From Clostridia bacterium (GTDB taxonomy: Bacteria; Bacillota; Clostridia; DUPQ01), in the NCBI GenBank assembly GCA_028690885.1, contig JAQVAJ010000051.1:1-8095 (forward strand): 8,095 nt of DNA, in the 5' to 3' direction. Positions within the stretch are counted from its first letter, which is position 1. Each line of letters begins with the position of its first letter. Position numbers and translations under genes: made by a program. Below the pieces are notes generated by a model, which was given only the letters and a program-made list of their open reading frames with translations, had not been told where the DNA came from and did not search any database. Positions 1-7,086 of the stretch are shown here, in pieces.

Positions 1-1
1 T

Positions 2-97
2 TATGACTTCTCCATCTTCGACATGTTCTACGGAAAGGAGACATCCAGGCTTGGAAGGCCTGAGAAAATCAATTTCCTTTCAGGAGGGTATGCGTAA
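2..97 (+). CDS. C-terminal tail of an unidentified protein (5' end outside window)
   Basis: An open frame runs in from the left edge and ends at TAA (95-97). It gives 31 residues that begin YDFSIFDMFYGKETSRLG and end with KINFLSGGYA. The mixed aromatic, charged and glycine-rich composition looks like real protein. Base composition is richer in G+C than the genes to the right, so this may be a different genomic segment or a transferred element, but that is inference. I do not recognise the family. A transposase C-terminus is possible given the large palindrome that follows, with no direct support. Another frame over the same bases (ATG at 3 to 197) is open but its peptide looks less protein-like and runs into the palindrome, so I prefer this frame. 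Only the tail is visible and no function is assigned. Confidence 0.4.
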   Translation, partial: YDFSIFDMFYGKETSRLGRPEKINFLSGGYA

Positions 98-164
98 CAG
101 AAAAGACTGCATAAAAGACGAGGACGCGGGCAAGGCGTCTTATTGTCATGTCTTGAAACAAAGA

Positions 165-209
165 AATACCAGTGAGTCAACGCTTACCCCGCATTGACGC
201 ACTGGTATT
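165..209. terminator. 45-base imperfect palindrome, probable bidirectional terminator
   Basis: The outer arms AATACCAGTG (165-174) and CACTGGTATT (200-209) are exact reverse complements. Pairing continues inward with GTCAA/TTGAC and GC/GC, broken by only two mismatches, to a loop of about 7 bases (184-190). Read on the - strand, the stem is followed by a T-rich stretch (TTTCTTTGTTT), which fits a terminator for the serine protein gene ending at 302. Read on the + strand it lies about 70 bases after the stop of the partial gene at 2-97 and is followed by a less regular T/C-rich stretch. It could instead be the end of a mobile element or a dispersed repeat, because its base composition matches the G+C-richer left segment. 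Confidence 0.5.
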
Positions 210-243
210 CTTCAAAGACTGCTGCTTGTCTTTCTATTTTTCT

Positions 244-266
244 TAATTTATTAAGTTAATAAATTA
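244..266. repeat. Perfect 23-base AT-only palindrome
   Basis: TAATTTATTAA (244-254) and TTAATAAATTA (256-266) are exact reverse complements around a single central G (255). On the + strand a short T run (267-271) follows. It sits 36 bases past the stop codon of the - strand serine protein gene. It could be a weak hairpin or a protein-binding dyad. With only A and T in the arms, a stable RNA stem is doubtful. Confidence 0.4.
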
Positions 267-301
267 TTTTTCCCAAAACTCTTTACACTAACAATTTCTG
301 C

Positions 302-1390
302 CTATCTGACAGTTCCGTCCCACTTAACAATGGTATATCCATTCTTTACATACTCAAATATTGCAAGACTTGCTTGTTTCAAAATTTCAGATGATTCTTC
401 AATTACAATTTCAGTAGAGCAATATGATAATATATATGTCTGGTCTGCAAATACTGCAATTGTTTCATTAAGTGTAGGTAAAGTAGTATTTATACCCATT
501 TTTACACCTATTTTTATTGTATCAGGAAGTATGGATTTTGATGACATATAATATGCAACAGTATTTTCAATTAAATTTTCCATTATTTCATTATAATGGT
601 CCGGATTACTGTCGATAAGACTGATTAATTCTTTTATATAAAGAGTAAGATCATATGGACAGGTCTTCCAACGTTGATTTATATAGTGAACTTTGGCACC
701 AAGTGAATTCATATAGTTGACCATATTCCATTCACCACAAACCCTTATTAGCATATTTATAGCACAGTTATCACTATATGTTATAGCATATTCAGCTAAT
801 TGTTTTATTGTATAAGTGTCACCAAACTCACCTTTTATTATTATCCCTGTACCATATTCTTCATCTTCCTGTTTATACTCAACTACATCATCAAAGGACA
901 ATATCCCTTTTTCAACCGCATTATATACATACATTACCATTGGTACTTTTGTAGAGGAAGCAGCAACATACAGCTCAGTATCTGCTATGCCCATATATTC
1001 TTGTGTATCAATATTATAGTAACTTAAGCCATATTTACCTTCATTGGAGCCTAAAAGATAATCAAGGTATGTCTTTAAAGTATTCAAAGATCTTATCTCT
1101 ATAACATCAAGATTAACTGTTGGTAAAACATCCGAATGTGTAGGAGTATCTGTAACAGGTTCAGCTGACTGAGAAGGTTTGTTTGTAATTAAAGGACTAA
1201 TTTCAATACTTTCTGTTTGTGTTGCAGTATAAGTCACAATTGGTGAGTTGCTAATTTCTGGAGATATCTTAGTATTTAACTTGTGTATGAAAATAGCAAG
1301 AACAGGAATTCCTAAAGTAATTATTATAATAATTATTACCATTACTGATTTGTTTTCATTTGCTGACTTTTTTCTTTTTTGTTTAACCAT
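302..1390 (-). CDS. Membrane-anchored serine protein of the class A beta-lactamase superfamily
   Basis: The product is 362 residues. A lysine-rich N-terminus (1-14) precedes one hydrophobic segment (about 16-36, including a run of isoleucines), which fits an uncleaved anchor facing outward. A Thr/Ser/Pro-rich linker (about 42-95) leads to the catalytic domain (about 100-355). Visible motifs are SSTK (145-148, the nucleophile-Lys SxxK box) and SDN (206-208). In the place of the KTG box there is KMG (297-299). No glutamate lies where the class A deacylating Glu166 would fall (about 237-250, which reads YINQRWKTCPYDLT). Known family members lacking that Glu act as acyl-enzyme-forming penicillin-binding or unknown-function proteins rather than efficient beta-lactamases. 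A role in cell wall turnover or beta-lactam binding is inference. The start at 1390 is preceded by AAAGGT (1398-1403). It is transcribed divergently from lacZ. Confidence 0.75.
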   Translation of the reverse strand: MVKQKRKKSANENKSVMVIIIIIITLGIPVLAIFIHKLNTKISPEISNSPIVTYTATQTESIEISPLITNKPSQSAEPVTDTPTHSDVLPTVNLDVIEIRSLNTLKTYLDYLLGSNEGKYGLSYYNIDTQEYMGIADTELYVAASSTKVPMVMYVYNAVEKGILSFDDVVEYKQEDEEYGTGIIIKGEFGDTYTIKQLAEYAITYSDNCAINMLIRVCGEWNMVNYMNSLGAKVHYINQRWKTCPYDLTLYIKELISLIDSNPDHYNEIMENLIENTVAYYMSSKSILPDTIKIGVKMGINTTLPTLNETIAVFADQTYILSYCSTEIVIEESSEILKQASLAIFEYVKNGYTIVKWDGTVR

Positions 1391-1429
1391 ATCTATTACC
1401 TTTAGAAGATTATATCATAAGCACCATCA

Positions 1430-1484
1430 AATATTTTATACATTTTTGCTTATAATATTTTACATCATCACAATATTTTCACAT
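1430..1484 (+). repeat. Three imperfect direct repeats AATATTTT(n)ACAT
   Basis: The copies are AATATTTTATACAT (1430-1443), AATATTTTACAT (1454-1465) and AATATTTTCACAT (1472-1484). Start-to-start spacing is 24 and 18 bases. They lie wholly within the divergent promoter region and upstream of the lacZ -35 box, where an activator or shared regulator would bind. The AT-rich background makes chance similarity possible, so operator function is inference. Confidence 0.4.
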
Positions 1485-1501
1485 AAAAAGTGTATTATCT
1501 T

Positions 1502-1530
1502 TTAGTAACAATATATTATAGCAGTATAAT
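1502..1530 (+). promoter_or_regulatory. Candidate sigma-A promoter of lacZ
   Basis: A perfect -10 box TATAAT (1525-1530) has TTAGTA (1502-1507) exactly 17 bases upstream, matching TTGACA at four of six positions. Transcription would start near 1537, leaving a leader of about 44 bases before the lacZ ATG. Confidence 0.6.
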
Positions 1531-1568
1531 GTTTGAGACAGCCTTTCGCATATACGCATAATTACTTT

Positions 1569-1574
1569 AGGAGG
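1569..1574 (+). promoter_or_regulatory. lacZ ribosome binding site (decides the start)
   Basis: AGGAGG sits 6 bases before the ATG at 1581. It overrides an in-frame TTG at 1533, which would add 16 residues (MRQPFAYTHN...) that do not resemble a LacZ N-terminus. That TTG has no ribosome binding site and overlaps the predicted transcription start. Confidence 0.85.
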
Positions 1575-1580
1575 TTTTTG

Positions 1581-4500
1581 ATGAATATATATCATAAAGA
1601 TGTAAGTATCATTGGCAAATCAGTATTAAAACCCAGATGTACATCAATTCCTTATTCTGATTTAGCTGATGCAAAAAAAGATATAAGAGGATTATCACCT
1701 TTCTTTAAATCTCTCGATGGGAAATGGAATTTCACGTTTTTAGAAAATGAGTTTGACATTCCTGAAGATTTCTTCCTTCCCGAGTTTGATGACCAAGATT
1801 GGGACATCATACCTGTACCATCATCTTGGCAGGCGCAAGGATATGATACTCCGCATTATATTAATTCAAGATATCCCTTCCCTGTGGATCCTCCACATAT
1901 TCCAGATATGAATCCTGTTGGATTATACCGAACAGTATTTATACTACCAAAAGCATTTGAAAACCGTAATACTGTTTTGCATTTTGGTGGAGTAAATTCC
2001 TCTTTTGTTCTATATGTTAACGGAAAAGAAGTGGGATATTCTCAAGGTTCACATATGCCTTCTGAGTTTGATATTACATCTTTTACACGCCCTGGAGCTA
2101 ATCTTATAGCAGTTAAAGTCTACAAAATGAGTGCAACAAGTTATTTGGAATGCCAGGATTTTTATAGACACTCAGGAATATTCAGAGAAGTTTATATCTT
2201 TTCGCAACACAAATCCTCTATAACAGATTTCACAGTCAGAACCACTCTTTGTGATTTGTATGTCAAAGTTGAAACAACACTATCGAAAGATTTTACTTTA
2301 ATTTTTGACTTATTTGATAAAGAAGACACACTCGTATTCACGAAAACTACTTCAAATAATTCTATTGATCTTCATATTGAAGGCATATTACCGTGGACTG
2401 CTGAAACTCCAAATCTATATACGCTAATTATTCAACTTAAAGATTCTAAGGGTATAATCACTGATATTCGAAGCACAAGAGTTGGATTCAGAACTGTTTC
2501 TATAAATGATGGAGTCTTTATGATTAATAATACCCCCATTAAGATTAAAGGAACGAATAGACATGACACATACGCATTAACTGGTCATGCTGTATCAAAT
2601 GAAGTTATGAAGAATGATGTAATTATGATGAAACGTCATAACATTAATGCTATAAGAACTTCTCATTATCCTAATGATCCTTTTTTATACAAACTTTGTG
2701 ATGAGTATGGGATATATGTAATAGATGAAGCTGATATAGAAACACATGGTTTTTATTACGATGATCCAGAATATGATTTATCGGATAAAACTGAATGGGA
2801 ACCCCACTTCATAAGTAGAGCTGAAAGAATGGTAATGCGAGACAAGAACCATCCTTGTATTATAATGTGGTCTTTAGGTAATGAAACAAGATTTGGGAAA
2901 AACCATCTATCGATGATTAAATATATTAGAAGCGTTGATGACAGACCTATACACTTCGAAAGAGCCATATCAGATGAGTCTGTTGATGTTGTATCACAGA
3001 TGTACACTAATCATAGAAACCTTGATATTGAGGGCTCTAAAATTGATAAGAGACCTTTCTTCCTTTGCGAGTATGCACACGGTATGGGATGCGGCCCAGG
3101 AGGATTAAAAGATTATTGGGACATTATATATAAGTATCCAAGACTAATGGGAGGATGCGTATGGGAATGGTGCGATCATGGTTTACTTTCATATACTGAT
3201 GATATGGTTCCATTTATATCTTATGGTGGTGATTTCAATGATTTTCCAAACGATTCCAACTTCTGCCTTGACGGATACACAACTGCAGATAGAATACCAA
3301 AAGCATGCCTTATTGAACTAAAGAAGTGTTACGAACCAGTAACAGTTATAGATTATGACAAGCATACAAATACAGTAAAAATTAAGAACATGCAAGATTT
3401 TGCAGATGCTTCCAATATTGCAGTTTATTACGAATTATCAAAAGATGGTGATGTAATTCACACGGGTAATATTTCAAGCTTAAATATACTTGCACAAGAA
3501 ACAAAATCATATACTCTTGATTTTGATGCAAATATTTTTGGTGATATACAGCTTACATTCTTTTTCGAATACAATGAAAGCACAGATTTTGCTGAAAAAG
3601 GTTTTGAAGTTACCAGATGCCAGATTATTCTTGATGAGAAATTCGAATACAAGAAGCCTTACGATGGAAATGATCTTGTCTCAGTCGAAACCAAAACAGA
3701 TTACATCGTTCTAGGTGATGACTTCAAAATTTCTTTTTCTAAAATATATGGCAACTTATATTCCTACTACTTTAAAGGAAATGATCTGATTTTAGGTAAA
3801 GGCTTATGTGAAAACTTCTATCGTGCACCAACCGATAATGATGTGAAAATCGCAAAGAAATGGAAAGAATATGGACTTGATAATCTACAAAAAAGAATTG
3901 ATAAAGTCCAGTTCATATGCAATAAAAAGGAAGCTATATTTACTGTAACATCAGTATTTGGTTCATCAACAAAAAAACCAGTATTAAAAACAATTACGAC
4001 TTATACTGTTTATACAAATGGACAAGTAACCGTAAAATCTTCATATGAACCACTTAATGACTTTATCAAATTCATGAATCCTGATGAGCAAAACAGCAAT
4101 TTTTATCTGCCCAGATTCGGCATAACATTTCAAATTTCTGATGAATATGAATATGTAAAATGGTTTGGCAGAGGCTTTCATCAAAGTTACGAAGACATGA
4201 AAAGCAGCACTGTTGTCGGTATATATGAAGGTTTAGTTGAAGAGTTAAGTGAAAATTACGAAAAGCCTCAGGAAAATGGTAATAGAATGGATTCCAGATG
4301 GTTTAGTTTGAAAAATACATTAGGCCAGGGAATATTTTTTGGTGGACTGAATACATTCAATTTCAGTGCCTCTTATTATAATACTGATCAATTAGAAAAT
4401 AGCCATCATTTATATCAATTAAAAAGAGAAGGTTTAATAAATGTAAATATCGATTTAAAACAATCAGGACTAGGCAGCGCTTCGTGTGGTCCCATACCTG

Positions 4501-4622
4501 AAGATAAATACCTTCTTAACATAAATTCGAACAGTTACAGTTTTACATTTTCTCCTTTCCAAGATTCTATAATGGATGAAAAAAATATGTATTATGCAAG
4601 ATTTACTGATAATAGTCTTTAA
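1581..4622 (+). CDS. lacZ: Beta-galactosidase, glycoside hydrolase family 2 (LacZ type)
   Basis: The 1013-residue product is close to the 1024 of E. coli LacZ and hydrolyses terminal beta-galactosides. It has no signal peptide, so it should act in the cytoplasm on imported sugars. Approximate domain order is sugar-binding jelly roll (40-210), Ig-like (215-320), TIM barrel (325-600), linker beta domain (615-700) and C-terminal small-chain domain (720-1005). Motifs seen are NRHD (326-329), the His of RTSHYPND (362), acid/base Glu435 in WSLGNET and nucleophile Glu497 in LCEYAHGMG. YPFPVDPP and GGDFNDFPNDSNFC are also typical of the family. Near the C-terminus the sequence reads SASCGP (Cys969) where E. 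coli has the lactose-stacking Trp999, so lactose may not be the main substrate (inference). No accompanying permease or regulator is in view. It converges on rhaA and ends just before a strong terminator. Confidence 0.95.
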   Translation: MNIYHKDVSIIGKSVLKPRCTSIPYSDLADAKKDIRGLSPFFKSLDGKWNFTFLENEFDIPEDFFLPEFDDQDWDIIPVPSSWQAQGYDTPHYINSRYPFPVDPPHIPDMNPVGLYRTVFILPKAFENRNTVLHFGGVNSSFVLYVNGKEVGYSQGSHMPSEFDITSFTRPGANLIAVKVYKMSATSYLECQDFYRHSGIFREVYIFSQHKSSITDFTVRTTLCDLYVKVETTLSKDFTLIFDLFDKEDTLVFTKTTSNNSIDLHIEGILPWTAETPNLYTLIIQLKDSKGIITDIRSTRVGFRTVSINDGVFMINNTPIKIKGTNRHDTYALTGHAVSNEVMKNDVIMMKRHNINAIRTSHYPNDPFLYKLCDEYGIYVIDEADIETHGFYYDDPEYDLSDKTEWEPHFISRAERMVMRDKNHPCIIMWSLGNETRFGKNHLSMIKYIRSVDDRPIHFERAISDESVDVVSQMYTNHRNLDIEGSKIDKRPFFLCEYAHGMGCGPGGLKDYWDIIYKYPRLMGGCVWEWCDHGLLSYTDDMVPFISYGGDFNDFPNDSNFCLDGYTTADRIPKACLIELKKCYEPVTVIDYDKHTNTVKIKNMQDFADASNIAVYYELSKDGDVIHTGNISSLNILAQETKSYTLDFDANIFGDIQLTFFFEYNESTDFAEKGFEVTRCQIILDEKFEYKKPYDGNDLVSVETKTDYIVLGDDFKISFSKIYGNLYSYYFKGNDLILGKGLCENFYRAPTDNDVKIAKKWKEYGLDNLQKRIDKVQFICNKKEAIFTVTSVFGSSTKKPVLKTITTYTVYTNGQVTVKSSYEPLNDFIKFMNPDEQNSNFYLPRFGITFQISDEYEYVKWFGRGFHQSYEDMKSSTVVGIYEGLVEELSENYEKPQENGNRMDSRWFSLKNTLGQGIFFGGLNTFNFSASYYNTDQLENSHHLYQLKREGLINVNIDLKQSGLGSASCGPIPEDKYLLNINSNSYSFTFSPFQDSIMDEKNMYYARFTDNSL

Positions 4623-4672
4623 AAAAGATATTTGAATTAAACTAAAAATAGACTCTTAAGTGATTTTTTGCT

Positions 4673-4712
4673 AAACAAGTAGAACCGGTTTAACCGGTTC
4701 CACTTGTTTTTT
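4673..4712 (+). terminator. Intrinsic terminator between convergent lacZ and rhaA
   Basis: AAACAAGT (4673-4680) pairs with ACTTGTTT (4702-4709), and GAACCGGTT (4682-4690) pairs with AACCGGTTC (4692-4700). That gives a long stem with a single A/C mismatch and a very tight loop. A T run (4707-4712) closes it. It lies 50 bases after the lacZ stop. Near-perfect symmetry means it may also stop transcription from rhaA on the other strand, although the - strand T tract is shorter. Confidence 0.9.
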
Positions 4713-4747
4713 GAAATATACTTTTATAAAAGAATTATGTTTAACTA

Positions 4748-6007
4748 CTACCTTTTTACTAAAACATCATTCTCATACTTCTTAATATCTAAAATCCAGT
4801 CAATACCAGATTTCGAATTAGTTTTCTCGCAGTAATAATCCCACACTAAACCGAATGGTGCAGATTTAAATTCTTCTTTAATTGCTAGTCTTGAACTTAA
4901 ATCATTACTGTTTTCTGCATCTGTCAGCATGTGATTTGGTTGAAGTAATGCTGCAAGAATTGCTTTTCTTGTATTTCTAAGTCCTGTTACCCATGCCATT
5001 ACTCTATTTATGGAAGCATCAAAGTAATCTGTAGCTACATAAGTGCTCTTCAATTTATTCAATTTAACTAATTCTTCAAAAATCGCTTTAGTTTCATCAT
5101 CAAATGATACAACATGATCAGAATCCCATCTTACAGGTCTGCTTACATGAAGTAATAAAGACTTCTGAAATGTAAAGATTCCTGAAAGTTTAGCTGATAC
5201 TACTTCTGTCGGATGATAATGTCCTGTATCAAGAGTAAGAATAATATGATTTTTCTTCTTATTCATTACATATCCCATACAAAACTCATAACTACCAGTA
5301 GTATAACTTTCGAGACCTATACCAAATAATTTACTTTCAAGACCATCTACAACACCTTTAACATCCGCAGTTTCTTTGAATATCCTGTCATAGCTATCTT
5401 TTAGCCTCAATCTTGGTGCGAGCGTATCATGAGGAACTTCTTTTGAACCATCTGAAGTCCAGTGATTTATTACGCATGTTTTTCCTGTTCTTTCATAAAA
5501 ATACTGACCTATCCTTCTACATGCAATACCATGATTGATCCAAAATTCTCTTATTTTATCGTCAACAGCTGACAATGTCCCATTATCACTTTTTGGATGA
5601 GAAAAATATGTAGGATTGAAATCCAGTCCTATTTTTCTATCTACAGCCCAATCTGCCCATTTTTTAAAATGCTCAGGTTTTATCTCATCTCTGTCAACAA
5701 AATCTTCAGCTTCCTGATAATTAGCATGTAAATTAACTTTTTTAACTCCAGGAATGTATTTCATTGCAAAATCCAAATCATTACGTAATTCTTCTGCATT
5801 TCTTGCTTTGCCTAAATAATTCCCTGTAACCTGAATTCCTCCGGTAAGGTCTTTAGAAGATTTTTCAAATCCTCCTACATCATCCCCTTGCCAGCAATGA
5901 ATGGATATAGGGATAGAATCACATATTTTAATTGCTTTTTCGGTGTCAATACCATATCTTTTGTAATATTCTTTAGCCTGCTTATATGCTTTTTCAGTAT
6001 TGTACAT
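4748..6007 (-). CDS. rhaA: L-rhamnose isomerase
   Basis: RhaA interconverts L-rhamnose and L-rhamnulose, the first step of the phosphorylating rhamnose pathway, in the cytoplasm with a divalent metal such as Mn2+. The ATG at 6007 gives 419 residues, the same length as E. coli RhaA. It follows AGGAGG (6014-6019) by 6 bases. An upstream in-frame ATG at 6013 abuts that site, and longer in-frame extensions run into the preceding gene, so both were rejected. Family hallmarks include SIHCWQGDDVGGFE (35-48), LTGGIQVTGNY (54-64), GLDFNPTYFSHP (127-138) and LLLHVSRPVRWDSDHV (284-299). Probable metal or catalytic ligands are Glu233, Asp260, His263, His287, Asp295, Asp297 and Asp327, all in conserved contexts. 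It is the second gene of a pair with the DUF2804 gene. No kinase (rhaB) or aldolase (rhaD) is adjacent. Confidence 0.96.
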   Translation of the reverse strand: MYNTEKAYKQAKEYYKRYGIDTEKAIKICDSIPISIHCWQGDDVGGFEKSSKDLTGGIQVTGNYLGKARNAEELRNDLDFAMKYIPGVKKVNLHANYQEAEDFVDRDEIKPEHFKKWADWAVDRKIGLDFNPTYFSHPKSDNGTLSAVDDKIREFWINHGIACRRIGQYFYERTGKTCVINHWTSDGSKEVPHDTLAPRLRLKDSYDRIFKETADVKGVVDGLESKLFGIGLESYTTGSYEFCMGYVMNKKKNHIILTLDTGHYHPTEVVSAKLSGIFTFQKSLLLHVSRPVRWDSDHVVSFDDETKAIFEELVKLNKLKSTYVATDYFDASINRVMAWVTGLRNTRKAILAALLQPNHMLTDAENSNDLSSRLAIKEEFKSAPFGLVWDYYCEKTNSKSGIDWILDIKKYENDVLVKR

Positions 6008-6013
6008 AATCAT

Positions 6014-6019
6014 CCTCCT
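6014..6019 (-). promoter_or_regulatory. rhaA ribosome binding site
   Basis: On the - strand AGGAGG lies 6 bases before the ATG at 6007 and inside the 25-base gap after the DUF2804 stop codon. It fixes the start that yields a family-length protein and indicates cotranscription with the upstream gene. Confidence 0.85.
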
Positions 6020-6032
6020 CAATATTTCTATT

Positions 6033-7067
6033 TTACCATTTATTAAATACTTTTTCAGCAAATCCAAGTAAATCTTTAACTCTTATTATCTTGTTATCAT
6101 CAAGTACTACTTCACCTGTAAATCTTCCGAACACTTGATGCTGATCGCTTTTTATTATACCAAGTGATGTACAGGAAGACCTGTCAAGTACTGGCTCGAA
6201 ACTCATTGTGAAACGGTTATCATTGCTAATAAATTTCCAAGGTGAAAGAAAATCATCTTTTCCGTCTTTTTTTGGTATTACAAACTTAACTCTGTCAAGT
6301 TTATGAGCTTTTCCATTGTAAATTATCATATTCTCTGAAGCAGCTGATGTATCACCAAAACCATATCCTATATTGAATCCAAATGGAATATTGTCAATAT
6401 ATCCTGAAGCTGAACCCCAGTACCATGTGTTTTTATATGTCCACACTCCTCTACCCCAATCAAGAACAGCAAATGAATCATTCTTTTTAAATTCATAAAT
6501 GTTTCCGTTAAATTTAACAAACCCTTCTGCTTTCATACAATTAATTTTCTGATTGTAATAAAAGGCGAGTTTATCTTCTTTATATGGTGTAGCAATAACC
6601 ATTGATTCTTTGGGTTCATCAGTTAATTCAATTTCTGCATCAAATTGAATATTTTTCATAAAATCATCAAGATGCGCTGATAAAATTCTTTTCTTTACAT
6701 CGTTAATAAACTTAATGGTGTAACTTTTACCTGAACTGATGGTGTCACCATTTAATGAGCTGCTCGGCAAACTTTTTATTCCTTTTGTCATAAACGACAT
6801 AAATGATTTTGTATGCTGCCATTTATTATTGAAGTCTATAAAGGATACTGAATCAAGTCCCATATATGAGTTATCAGCTATTGTAAGAGCTAATGCAAAC
6901 TTATCATTGTTTATGAGATAATAGTCCCATTCCTTAATCCTTAAAGAATTAGCTTTGATATCACTTCTTAAATACTCAAATAGAAACTTCTTGGCATATC
7001 CTGGTTCAGTCAAAACACCATCTTCATTTAAAAGCCGCTTTTTCTCGGTTATTTCGTGTTGCATCAT
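6033..7067 (-). CDS. DUF2804 family protein
   Basis: The product is 344 residues from the ATG at 7067, or 343 from the adjacent ATG at 7064, whose spacing from AAAGGGG (7073-7079) is slightly better. It matches my memory of the DUF2804 family along its whole length. Recognisable parts are the opening QHEITE..LL.EDG.LTEPGYAKK (3-27), RIKEWDYYL (43-51), the Trp-rich core DWGRGVW...WYWGSASG (203-222), FNIGYGFGD (231-239) and the closing GRFTGEVVLDD...KDLLGFAEKV..KW (314-344). There is no signal peptide or membrane segment, so it should be cytoplasmic. The predominance of short alternating strands suggests a beta-rich fold. The biochemical function is not known to me. Position 25 bases ahead of rhaA in a likely operon suggests a link to deoxy-sugar metabolism, which is inference. 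Confidence 0.85.
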   Translation of the reverse strand: MMQHEITEKKRLLNEDGVLTEPGYAKKFLFEYLRSDIKANSLRIKEWDYYLINNDKFALALTIADNSYMGLDSVSFIDFNNKWQHTKSFMSFMTKGIKSLPSSSLNGDTISSGKSYTIKFINDVKKRILSAHLDDFMKNIQFDAEIELTDEPKESMVIATPYKEDKLAFYYNQKINCMKAEGFVKFNGNIYEFKKNDSFAVLDWGRGVWTYKNTWYWGSASGYIDNIPFGFNIGYGFGDTSAASENMIIYNGKAHKLDRVKFVIPKKDGKDDFLSPWKFISNDNRFTMSFEPVLDRSSCTSLGIIKSDQHQVFGRFTGEVVLDDNKIIRVKDLLGFAEKVFNKW

Positions 7068-7086
7068 TTATCCCCTTTCACATTTG

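Larger units (their letters stand above)
98..301. other. Intergenic segment with palindromes and a composition shift
   Basis: No convincing gene lies between the partial gene and the serine protein gene. Besides the 45-base palindrome, the nonamer AAAGACTGC occurs twice (102-110 and 214-222). A short dyad, AAGACG (115-120) with CGTCTT (135-140), could also form a small hairpin. Base composition drops sharply in G+C at about 235-240, the apparent border between the left segment and the AT-rich remainder. Confidence 0.4.
1391..1580. other. Divergent intergenic region between the serine protein gene and lacZ
   Basis: This stretch of about 190 bases separates two outward-facing genes, so it should carry both promoters. 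It holds three AT-rich direct repeats (1430-1484), a good + strand promoter (1502-1530) and the lacZ ribosome binding site (1569-1574). The - strand promoter is less clear. No riboswitch-like structure or canonical catabolite-repression site was seen. Confidence 0.6.

Noticed and set aside
90..197. A 35-codon open frame starting MRNRKDCIKDED, preceded by AGGAGG
   Set aside because: The ribosome binding site is only 2 bases from the ATG, the frame overlaps the end of the more protein-like frame at 2-97, and its 3' end runs into the 45-base palindrome.
302..1390. Antibiotic-resistance beta-lactamase
   Set aside because: No Glu166 counterpart is visible and KMG replaces KTG, so a hydrolytic resistance role is not supported by the sequence.
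1409..1417. Extended -10 element TGATATAAT on the - strand ahead of the serine protein gene
   Set aside because: The match is good, but the predicted start (about 1402) falls inside the ribosome binding site AAAGGT, and no -35 box is found at proper spacing. Not listed as a promoter.
1533..1580. TTG start giving a 16-residue N-terminal extension of LacZ
   Set aside because: It has no ribosome binding site and overlaps the predicted transcription start. The ATG at 1581 has AGGAGG 6 bases upstream and gives a normal LacZ N-terminus.
2756..3007. Open frame of 83 codons on the strand opposite lacZ
   Set aside because: It is a shadow of the LacZ catalytic domain, with no ribosome binding site and an implausible composition.
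4721..4732. Perfect 12-base palindrome CTTTTATAAAAG just past the lacZ terminator
   Set aside because: It is short and AT-rich, with no gene start nearby, and is expected by chance in such DNA.
6008..6067. N-terminal extension of RhaA overlapping the DUF2804 3' end
   Set aside because: The extension (MDLLKKYLINGK...) is the reverse-frame shadow of the end of DUF2804. The start at 6007 gives the exact E. coli RhaA length with a proper ribosome binding site.
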